Shown piece after piece: positions 1-8,471 of a DNA stretch of 64,000 bases. The first letter of the stretch is position 1; each line of letters starts with the position of its first letter. A program made the translations under genes and the position numbers. The notes beneath the pieces were generated by a model. That model was not told the origin of the DNA, made no database searches, and saw only the letters and a list, made by a program, of their open reading frames with translations. This DNA is from Symsagittifera roscoffensis. Its lineage: Eukaryota; Xenacoelomorpha; Acoela; Convolutidae. The stretch spans positions 27,431,801 through 27,495,800 of the forward strand of contig NC_087066.1 in assembly GCF_963678635.1 (NCBI RefSeq). The letters are read 5' to 3'.

Positions 1-2627
1 CTGCGGACTTTGAGTTCCTCTTCTCCCAAATAGATCTGCCCCATTTGGTCATCATCTGTTGTTACATAAGTCCTGGTGTAGATACTGATTCCATCCACGT
101 TCAGCATCACTTGATATGGCCCATAGACCTCTAAGTAGCGTCCAAGAAGTTTCTTCATGCGAGGGCCACCCGTCGTTAGTAGCGCCCGCACGGCTCTCGA
201 CTCGGTGCGTGGCTCCACCTGCCTCAGATAATCTGCATATGTGTCCAAATGCATCAAAGTGAACTCGGATGGTTCACTCAGATTTCTGATCACCTGATGT
301 CCAGCCACTGAGATTATCGACTGTATCTTGCTTCCTTGCGGCACCATGCCGAACCTCTGACCGGAGATCACATTAAGTTTCATGCTCAAACTGCTTGGTG
401 CTTTAGTTTCTTCGAACTCCGTTGCTTCGAAGGTATTCAGTTGCTCCTGAAGTTTCTCATTCTTCAGTTCAAGTTTCACTTTTTGTTCGATCTCTTTCGT
501 CACCAGTTCCTGCTGCACTCTATTTGGAGCATCCCTCGCGGCTGCCTTATAATCGATCTTGAAGTCATCAGCCGCAGTTGCTGATTCCGGCTCACGTGTC
601 TCCTCTGTTACCGCTTGCATTTTCTTTGCCGCCAGCTCTTGAGGCTTTTCTTTTCTGCGTGCCTCTGCTTCACTCAAAAGTCGAGCCTTGCTGGCTTTCA
701 CTCCTGACAAAGCTTCTTCATGTCTTGGATGCTTTATGTCTGCCACTGCATCCCAGAATTGCGGACAATCTGATTTAAAATGACCTTCCAAGTTGCAAAA
801 GAAACACCTCGGGCCGAATTTCGCAATTACTCCTCTCATGAAATCCTCATGGTCCAATTCTGACGCATCTTCGTCCTCGAGGCTAAAGCCTATTGCTTTC
901 ATGCCTTGTTTGTAAGTTGGGCATGCTGACACATGATGGTCCGTTGAACTGCAATTGGCACAAGAGCGTCTCTTGTCCATATCATCCCTCGGTTTGTACC
1001 AATTGTTCCCTTGGTTTGCTGGTCCGTTGTTAAAATTGCCATAATTGTTCTTGTAGTATCCAGATCTCGAAGGAGGTTTCAACAAAAGATACTCTTTTGA
1101 CTTGAGCCTCAACTCCTTTGGTGTTGGCGCGTTGGTTGATAGTGGTGTGTAATGCGTTGCTAGCATTGTTCGAAGTTCATCACTCTTCACACCATCGATG
1201 AATTTTGAGGCTACGACCAGGTTCATCCTTCGGTTTGACTCATCCGGTTGGCTGCGTCTTCTCAGCATTTCCAAATCATCGAGAAACTTGTCTATCGTTT
1301 CATCTTCTCGTTGCCTCCGTTTCTCGAAGCGCATCAGCGCCTGGTGCCCCTGCGACCCTGATCCGAAACGGTTTAACAAGATTTCGAATATTTTCTCAGC
1401 AGTGTCACGTTGATATTGCTTCTTGGCCATGACACAGTTCAGGGCTGTCCCTTCCAAGTTGCTGGTGAGCGCACTGCATTCCTGTCTCTCCGACAAGTCC
1501 TCTTCCTCGAAATGCAGCTTCATTACCTCTATCCAGGTATCAATACAGCCATCAGATTCATCTTTATAGCATCTTGGTTTCTTAAAGACTCTTCTGGACT
1601 TCTCACTGCGTTCATTGGTTCTGGATAACCTTGTAAGGAATGTCTCCAAAGACCTGTTTAGGGGTTCAAATGCTGTGGCCATTGCCGTAGCATCCCTTGA
1701 GTGTCCCGCCTGAGTGTCCTCACACCTCGTCTGAGGCTCTGTATGCGGTGCATCCCTGCAATCCGAATCGCCGTGAGTGTTTCCCGCTTGGCCCACATGA
1801 CTCCTCCTCGGGCTCGCATGCCCCCTGTTGCCGGAATCACTTCTCCCAGTCGCATGTGTGCCTTGCGTTGGTCGTTCGTTAGAGGTTTGTCTGTTCCCCG
1901 TTGAACTTGTTCTACTGTTCGGGCCCCATGTTCCATTACCCCTTGTGGCATAGCCTGATGAACTGCCCCTGCCTCTAGTGGATCCATACGTCTTCCTCTT
2001 TTGATGTTCAATGAAGTTCACCCTCGGCTCCCTGCTGGGACATCCCGAGTTCGGTTCTCCCTCTTTTGGTCCACTCTTGCTGCTTATTAGCCCGTCCAAA
2101 TTATCCATGATAGCCTGAGTTCGCCTCTCCATCATCGCGTCTATTTTTGTGTCAAGAGTCCCAAGAGACTGCTCTTGCTGAATTCTTAACTTCTCCATGT
2201 CGTCTCTTGAACGCAACTCTCGCTGTTCCGCCTCTCTTGTCATTCGCGACAAGTTCTTCGCCATATGCTCGTCCGTTCTTTCTTTCGAGCGTTTTTCGCT
2301 CCCACCAACTTCTTGTCTATTGCGGTTTATTTCTTCCCGCAGACTTTCTCTTTCAATGTGAACTGCTCTTTCTAGTTCACTCATTCTTATGGACATCTGT
2401 TCATTTTGTTCTCCTAAACTGTCCACTATGTTGTTTAAGGCTTCCTCTAGTGCTGCCCCGTTATCCACGAGTGGCGTCACTAGTGGTGGTGTAACCCTGT
2501 CGGTCCCAGGTAGCTTCGTGCTGGTCGAGATCCGGGCCTTGACTCTCTGTCTCGACGTCTTTTCATTATCTATTTCAGGATCCGCTATTTCAGGATCCGG
2601 GCCTTGACTCTCTGTCTCGACGTCTTT
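1..2627 (-). CDS. gag: Gag polyprotein of element A, partial, open to window edge
   Basis: The minus-strand frame with codons ending at multiples of three has no stop from an in-frame TGA at 2628-2630 to the window edge, about 875 codons. The first ATGs are at 2396 and 2384. A charged coiled-coil-like region (about 2100-2400) is followed by a low-complexity linker and a Gag capsid-like region (about 1090-1640), recognisable by alignment to element B. Two CCHC zinc knuckles (C-X2-C-X4-H-X4-C) lie at 921-962 and 765-806, and all cysteines and histidines are present. The last residues, before the edge, align to B just upstream of its DTG protease motif. Gag binds element RNA and forms the particle. 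The 5' end is uncertain because a tandem duplication at 2529-2661 separates this frame from ORF1. Confidence 0.85.
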
Positions 2628-2661
2628 TCATTATCTATTTCAGGATCATTATCTATTTCAG
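2529..2661. repeat. Short nested tandem duplication between ORF1 and Gag of element A
   Basis: A 50-bp segment at 2529-2578 recurs exactly at 2594-2643. The filler segments (2579-2593 and 2644-2661) are shorter versions that begin GATC and end TATTTCAG. The duplication places stops in the frames joining ORF1 to Gag. Element B has nothing similar here, so it arose in A or its recent ancestors. Confidence 0.95.
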
Positions 2662-3351
2662 GATCCGCCCTCTGGTTCTACTCTCTCCAGTTTGTGGCTC
2701 TGAACTTGTCATAATCGCGAAGTCTTCTGACCGGCCCGGTGTGTTTGCCTCTTTGTTTATCGTTGTCACTACACCATATTTGTCCATGGTTCCAGTCTCT
2801 CTTCCGACGTATGCCTCATTCTCCTGGATCGAACTATTGAGGCTGACTTGAGATCCAAAGTCCACTTGCTCCTCTTCATCCTCTTCCTCCTGGGATTCAA
2901 CTTCGTTTCCTGCGCCTCCTCCCATGGTGAATGGAAAGATGTTTCCCAAGGTGTTCTTCATTCTTTCTGAGAACGATGATGACGTTGTTTGTTTCCCAGT
3001 TCCGCCTGCTATCATAGTGTTGTCTGTCGGAGATCTTCTCGTTGCCGCTACTTCAGTTGAGATGTCGGACAGTTCCGACATCTCTTCTCGATCCAGTGTC
3101 CCGGTGGAAGTGGCAAAATCATGGCCTTGTTCTACCGGAGTAGATTCACTCGCCAGCCTTCTGCCTCTCCCTTCCAGTCCATGTACTTCCTGGTTGTCGT
3201 TCATGGCATGGTCCGTATTGACCTCCACTTCTAACAGTTCTTTACGCTCTTCTGAGGTCTTCTTACTTCTCGTTTCAACCATTCTGCCTGAAACCGTCTC
3301 CTCTTTGTCGGTCCGGGCCTGTTTGATCCAATCCACAAAAGGATCGGTCAT
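2653..3351 (-). CDS. ORF1 of element A, acidic low-complexity protein
   Basis: A 232-aa ORF with an ATG start, the first ORF after the leader. It is rich in Ser, Thr, Glu and Asp, has a run of Glu/Asp around residues 150-165, and has no motif I recognise. Element B has a 276-aa ORF at the matching position with similar composition but little sequence similarity, which suggests a fast-evolving N-terminal Gag extension or a separate small protein. The ORF ends in a TAG inside the tandem duplication at 2529-2661, so its natural C-terminus may be altered. It could originally have been fused to, or frameshifted into, Gag. Confidence 0.65.
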   Translation of the reverse strand: MTDPFVDWIKQARTDKEETVSGRMVETRSKKTSEERKELLEVEVNTDHAMNDNQEVHGLEGRGRRLASESTPVEQGHDFATSTGTLDREEMSELSDISTEVAATRRSPTDNTMIAGGTGKQTTSSSFSERMKNTLGNIFPFTMGGGAGNEVESQEEEDEEEQVDFGSQVSLNSSIQENEAYVGRETGTMDKYGVVTTINKEANTPGRSEDFAIMTSSEPQTGESRTRGRILK

Positions 3352-3838
3352 CTTTTTTCTTTGCTCCTCGGGTATAAATTTCCTAGAGCTATTACCTATT
3401 TTTGGTATCCTTGACTTGTCTAGACTTATTCTCTATTTGTCACTTCTTAATGCCTATACACTTAACTCGATTGCTAGTGACCTTATATTTTTTTTAACAA
3501 TAATAATGACACAACACAATAAATTTCACAAGATTCTATTAAATAGTGACCACGAATCCCTGTATGTTATCAGAGTACAGTTTGTATAAAATTTATTCAC
3601 ACTAACCGATTATCGATCGTAAGATTTGAAAACTAGCACAATATGATGTTATCAGTCAATTCTAAAAGATAGTGTACTCACTACCCAACCAAGCACAGTT
3701 TATGTTAATTTAAAATCAAGAACAAAAAATATATATATATATAATGACAGAATATGAATACCTCTATGAAAAAAACGTATGTGTAATGTACTCTTAGTCG
3801 GCCGCAGTACAATAGTCGAACTTGTATTTTAAAGAAAA

Positions 3839-3967
3839 AGCCTTCCCTGCTCGGTGCTGCACCAAACAGATAAAACTTTGGTAGTAATTTTCTCAAGTGG
3901 GCGTCTATTGCACCCACCGAGTACTGTGTTACCTATCTGCCTTCGGACTGCCCGAGCTAGACCTACT
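3839..3967 (-). other. Structured RNA element in leader A
   Basis: An inner hairpin (GTGGG at 3897-3901 with CCCAC at 3913-3917) lies inside an outer stem (CAGATA at 3867-3872 with TATCTG at 3934-3939). The flanking words TCTCAAGTG, CACCGAG and GCCCGAGC are shared with two copies in element B, where both stems have different bases that still pair. That pattern suggests selection for RNA structure. The function is unknown; packaging, dimerisation or translation control are all possible. Confidence 0.55.
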
Positions 3968-4264
3968 GAAATCCTCAGGGCAGCCACTTTTCACAAAAAC
4001 GTATTATGTTACAATCCACACCAATGAATCACGCTCTTTTTATATAGACTTAGTGTCGCGAATATCCGAGTTCGGACCTGTTTTGTTTTGGTCTGGTTCT
4101 TATTGAAAGGCAAGTTACCAATGCAGTCACTGATTCCTAGCCTGTGTGCTAATAACCTAATACCTCTCACTTTAGTCTTTCTTCCGTCTACCTAAGTCCT
4201 TTAATAAAATAATACGCCTCCGGATTGGCACAAATAGGACCCTTCCGGACTAACAAAATCTAGA

Positions 4265-4415
4265 CCCTTCCGGATGGGGACCCCTCCGAGTTAGTTAACA
4301 CAAGCCCCTCCGGATTCGGACCCCTCCGAATTAGCAACTATAAGACCCCTCCGGATTCGGACCCCTCCTAATTAGCAACTATAAAACCCCTCCGGATTCG
4401 GACCCCTACTAACTG
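4265..4415. repeat. 41-bp tandem repeat in leader A
   Basis: Units beginning CCCCTCCGGATTCGGACCCC start at 4305, 4346 and 4387, a 41-bp period. A more degenerate unit precedes them and the last is truncated. Each unit carries two copies of the leader's CCCCTCCG-type motif, so this is a local expansion of that motif. Confidence 0.9.
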
Positions 4416-6312
4416 GAAAAAATTTTGACCCCTCCGGATTGGGAGCCCTCCGGTTTCGTAAAAGTAGCTTTTCGGAGATTTCCTTCTTTCAACCTATACC
4501 CTTCCGGATACGTTCTCTGATGCAATTTTGCTTTTTCAATTAACTAGGAAGGGTATGTACTACTTTCCTAGACCCTTCCGGATTGAAGTTAAGCCTCTTA
4601 TTTGACAATTCACACTAACGGTGAAGGATCTTATCGCTCGCCTAACTTTGGCTCGATTAAGGTTCTGCTGTGCCTTTAGCCTTCCCTTTTCGTCTAGAAC
4701 AGCCTAAAGTTACTTTATTCAACCGCTATTACCTTTTGGTAGGGGTGTAAGGGCTTTTCTAAAAGAAATTTACAAAACGTGAAGGGTCTACCTTCCTAAA
4801 TTGGTGAATTTGCTAAAAATAATCTCAAAAAATTTTCACGCTTTATTTTCCGAAAAACTTTTGTCCCTATCAGTAAGCTCAGCTAATTTCTGATCTATTG
4901 GTACCAAGATCAACTCGATAAGCCTAGTAGTTCCAAAGTTATTAACCAAAACGTCCCTAGTTCAATGCAAAAGACCCGATCTAAAACGCTTTTGTTGAAA
5001 AAATTTGCGAAAAACTATGCTACCTGTACCCCTCCGGATTGATGAATCCACCAAATCAAACACGTTAAGTTCGATTTCTCTGCAACCCGGAAGGCTTTCG
5101 GGTAGCGGGTTTTAAAACCTGTAGATTCACTTGTGGACGTTGTCCGAACAACTGTTTTTACTGTTCTAACTCAAAAATGCCAAAAAATTTTCTGAATTTA
5201 TAGTGTTTCGTTTTCTCAAAAATCACGAAATTTCGGTTTTCGGTACCAAAATAGTTCCAACCACTTCTGAACTAAACTTAACCGGTTCTATCTATTATGG
5301 TAGTGCAGTTACGATGTAACACACTAACTTAGAGCTTTTTTTCCGTTTCAAAAATATCGATATCTCAAAAATCGCGACTTGTGGGGGGATCAAAATATCG
5401 CTATTTTGACCCTAAAAACCGGTCTACATTCTGTGTTTTTCACTGAAAAACGGTATAAGAGTATTAATATAGGCTATATTAGTAATAATATTAGTAATAC
5501 TATGCCCCTCCGGGTTTGTTTAATATCCGAATTAAGGTGCTTAACTCGGATATTCGCAGTTCGGTGAAAGGTCACTACAGTGCAGCACTGTCGAGCCCCC
5601 CACAGATTACTATCTTAATTTTTGTACCAAAAGGGATACAAAACTTGTTAACGATACCCAACAGTCGATTGTTGTTGTCGTTGAGCCCCTCCTTGTTGCT
5701 CCTTGTACTGCTTGCCGGATCAGTCTTCTCACAAGACCCCTCCGAATTGAGCGCAAATCAGCTGACCCTTCCGGATTGGGCGCAATTTATCATTAACGTG
5801 CTTAAATGCTCAAATAACCCTACAGTGCAAGCCTCACAAACGGGCTACAAAACTGATCGTAACAATCCTGACTGATATAAATGCCTGTAACAAGAATATA
5901 TCTATCAACAACAAACGGGGGGGTCGGATCACATCTTGTCTGGGGGGATGATTTCTACTGATTTTTTACTTTTTTTTACTGCTTTTGGTTTTTTTCGGTT
6001 TTTTTTTATGTTTTTCGTTTTTCTTGGGTACTATACTACTTTTTGTTTGGTTTTACATATATCTTTAAGTGTTTTTGGTCACGAACCCCTCAGGGAACGA
6101 CGGGACCGCGAATCCCCCCACCCTTCCTGGTTGGTGAATTTTCGGTCTTAACTAAGTTAAAAAGCTATTCACGGTAATCCGGAAGGCTTACGCGTTCCGA
6201 ACTACCCTTCCGCCCCGGCGGCTTAGGCCTATTAAGGGCGTTAATGTGAGCATCCGCTCGGCGCCGAGTGCTCGTTAACGGTTCTGCCGGTCATGATGTT
6301 AAAAAAGAATAA

Positions 6313-6327
6313 CACCCAGGAGCGCCA
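6313..6327 (-). promoter_or_regulatory. Primer-binding site candidate, element A
   Basis: On the minus strand this reads TGGCGCTCCTGGGTG, 12 nt after the LTR end. The TGG start fits pairing with a tRNA 3' CCA. The same block sits at the same 12-nt distance in element B (25779-25793), although the sequence around it has diverged. I cannot assign the tRNA. Confidence 0.65.
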
Positions 6328-6339
6328 TAAAAACATGTA

Positions 6340-7257
6340 TGTAACATTCGCCCGGAAGATACATATCGACGGAAAATAAACCTAAGACCTAAGACGACTG
6401 GCTAACGTCTAAACAGAGCTTTATATGCTTTTCACCGTCTCTACCAAGCCAGTACTTTTCGGTGGTCTTTTCTAACATCGGGTCGACAAAACGTTACTGC
6501 TTTCGGCTTCGGTCAAAACACTCAAATTAACTTAATTACATGCAGTAATAGTGAGCTCATGGCTGCGTCTCAGTATCCCAGCCCACGAGGTCACTCCTAA
6601 AAACAGGGCTACTACTATTTATTGAATAATTATTGTTTTTGTTCAGTAGATAAAAATCATCATCTCCATCGAAGATGGATCAACCCTTTCCCCCAACTCC
6701 TAGCTTCTCATCCTTATCAAAATGAATCTAGTTGTTAATTAAATTCAATTCAGGACATGACAAGAAGCTAAAAGTCTATATAAAAGGATAAAAGTCTCAG
6801 TTCCGAAACCCTTCCGGATTCTTGAATCTACTGAATCACGCTCGTTAATCTTGATTTCTTCGTAATCCGGAAGGCTGTCTCCCACCCTTCACCGTTGTCT
6901 GCAACGGCCTTGCATTTATTGTAGCGACACAATAGTTGCAACTCGAAACGTTCTTCTGTTTTTCTCTGTTGTTTTTCTCTCACAATCTTCGTTGTTTTCG
7001 GCAGTGCGACTATCGTTATTCTGTTGCTTTTTAGCTTTTTCTGCCAAAATGGCCGTTTCTGACGTTTCTCAGAAATGTTACGTAATCACTTCGAAAATTT
7101 AAAAATTAGCAATTTCCGAATCCTTCAACCTTCAGGTTTTGTTCAATTGTTCCAATAACGTTCTTAATCCTTAAAAATCACTAATCCGGAAGGCTCGCTG
7201 CTAAAAATTCGAATTCTGCAGAGATTGCATTTTGGCACATTCTGGTCGAATGTCACA
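6340..7257 (-). repeat. LTR of element A (918 bp)
   Basis: The minus-strand sequence starts TGTGACATTCG (5' end at 7257) and ends CGAATGTTACA (3' end at 6340), giving an 11-bp terminal inverted repeat with one mismatch and the usual TG...CA ends. Homology to the element B LTR and to both solo LTRs begins and ends at these points. AATAAA signals occur on the minus strand near 6611-6617 and 6912-6917; the first is also present in the solo LTRs. Only one LTR of this copy is in the window, so its age cannot be judged from LTR pairs. Confidence 0.85.
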
Positions 7258-8017
7258 CCGGACAAGTCCCCATCAATGTCCCTATTGATCGCATAACACC
7301 GGGTTATTGTCAAGTGGTAGTCCAGTTTTCTATAATTGATCTTACAAATCGCATAAGAAAATGAAAATTATCTACTCCACCTCAACTCACTACGTGTCAC
7401 AAATGGCATCGTACTACATCTCACTGCCTTTCAACATTTTCACAAAATTTGCACCATGAGGAGTGTCCTAGATAAAATTTCTTTTCTGACTACTTACGTC
7501 ATCTTGCAATAAAACTTCTTTTCGCTCTTTGTGATTAAAAGTTGGGACGTGGCACGGCCACGCACCCGTTAAAATTAACTTAACGTCACTCACCAAGTAT
7601 AATCAGTTATTTATGCGGTCCTTTCAATATTAAAACTAAGAAACTATGTGGCTAGGAAAGTTATTGAGTTACTCACCCTTCTCGAGCGAGTATACCCAAA
7701 CTTACCATGTCCCCACACAGTGAAATTGTGTCTTACACAGGTTAAAAACTCCAGTCAGGTTTAAATATGTAAATATACTCACCTATGTTCTATATATATA
7801 CATAAGTAGCATAACTAAAATTTTATTTCAACAATTTTAAAAATTGTAACAATTTTCAAAGTCTGGTTTGACCAAACTAGATCAAAAACAAAAATCTTAA
7901 CAAGTTCAATAATCAAACTTGGTTGATTGGTTCAAGTTTTAACACACAAAGACAATCAAGTTTTTTCTCCTTCTCTTCTTTTCTTGCTCACGTCTTCACC
8001 TCTTCGTTCCATCATCT
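7258..8017 (-). other. Non-coding segment between element B coding region and LTR A
   Basis: AT-rich sequence with no ORF. At its right end, 7961-8017, the minus strand is strongly purine-rich directly after the last stop codon of the downstream coding region. That resembles a polypurine tract, but no LTR follows it, so it may be part of the 3' UTR. The left end abuts LTR A, so this is probably the 3' UTR of element B split by insertion of A. The host-flank alternative cannot be excluded. Confidence 0.45.
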
Positions 8018-8449
8018 TCATTCCATTGCTTCTCCATCCTGATCTTCAGCTTCGCTGTCTTCCAGGACTTTCTCCAGCATGTCCATGGAGTTGCGGGCCG
8101 TGCCCCAACTCTCCTGTTCCAACAGCCTCGGTTTGCAACAAGGTAGCAAGTCCATATTCACCTTTTGCTCCCGGTTCCTGCAAAAGCTGTTGTGAAGACA
8201 CAGGCTCACATTTCGTTCTAGGTCAGCTCTTAAGACCTCTTTCTTCTCATCTTCAGTTACACAAGGCGCTCCAGCTACTCGCTTCACCGCCGTGGTGACC
8301 GCGTTTCTGTGCGTTAGGAATGCTCTCTTATAGGCTCCCGGTCCTATATCTAGCTGGAAAGATTGATAGGCTTCCGTGTTCCTCGACATGTGACGCTTCG
8401 CGCGTTCATACATCCATGACTTCATCACTGCACGGAACCAAGGCATCAA
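8018..8449 (-). CDS. C-terminal part of the downstream polyprotein (unrecognised)
   Basis: A 143-aa reading frame continuing the 1195-aa ORF after a frameshift near 8470-8485; the sense frame is open a little upstream of the first start. It is basic and helical-looking in the first half, with several Cys residues (LCLHNSFC, LLPCCK), and ends in an acidic tail. No family recognised. The stop is followed at once by a purine-rich run on the coding strand, which fits the 3' end of a retroelement coding region. Confidence 0.6.
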   Translation of the reverse strand: MMPWFRAVMKSWMYERAKRHMSRNTEAYQSFQLDIGPGAYKRAFLTHRNAVTTAVKRVAGAPCVTEDEKKEVLRADLERNVSLCLHNSFCRNREQKVNMDLLPCCKPRLLEQESWGTARNSMDMLEKVLEDSEAEDQDGEAME

Positions 8450-8471
8450 CCTTTGCCTTGACCATATTTTT

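Larger units (their letters stand above)
3352..6339 (-). other. Non-coding leader of element A
   Basis: About 3 kb between the LTR end and ORF1 with no convincing coding sequence. It aligns in blocks with the element B leader (22678-25805). It contains hairpin elements near 3867-3939, an AT dinucleotide run near 3731-3743, a 41-bp tandem repeat near 4265-4415, and many scattered copies of a CCCTTCCGGATT-like motif or its reverse complement. A leader this long is unusual for a Ty3/gypsy element. The short ORFs inside it are not shared with B and are treated as chance. Confidence 0.75.
1..7257 (-). mobile_element. Giant Ty3/gypsy-like LTR retroelement A (5' part)
   Basis: This is the left, partial copy of a large LTR retroelement read on the minus strand. 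Reading 5' to 3' it has the LTR, a primer-binding-site candidate, a long leader, a small acidic ORF1 and Gag; it leaves the window before the protease motif. The order and sequence match element B (19475-26690) throughout, which is how the LTR edges were fixed. Its Gag frame is open whereas B's is broken, so A is probably younger. Its 3' half, including any pol and accessory ORFs, lies outside the window. It sits beside the 3' end of B's coding region, so it probably inserted into or next to B. Confidence 0.85.

Noticed and set aside
5379-6151. Plus-strand ORFs of 60-120 aa in leader A.
   Set aside because: Low complexity, T-rich, not shared with leader B, and opposite to element orientation.
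6770-6800. TATATAAAAG on the plus strand within LTR A, as a promoter for antisense transcription.
   Set aside because: Not kept in the solo LTRs, and only partly in B; AT-rich context makes it likely by chance.
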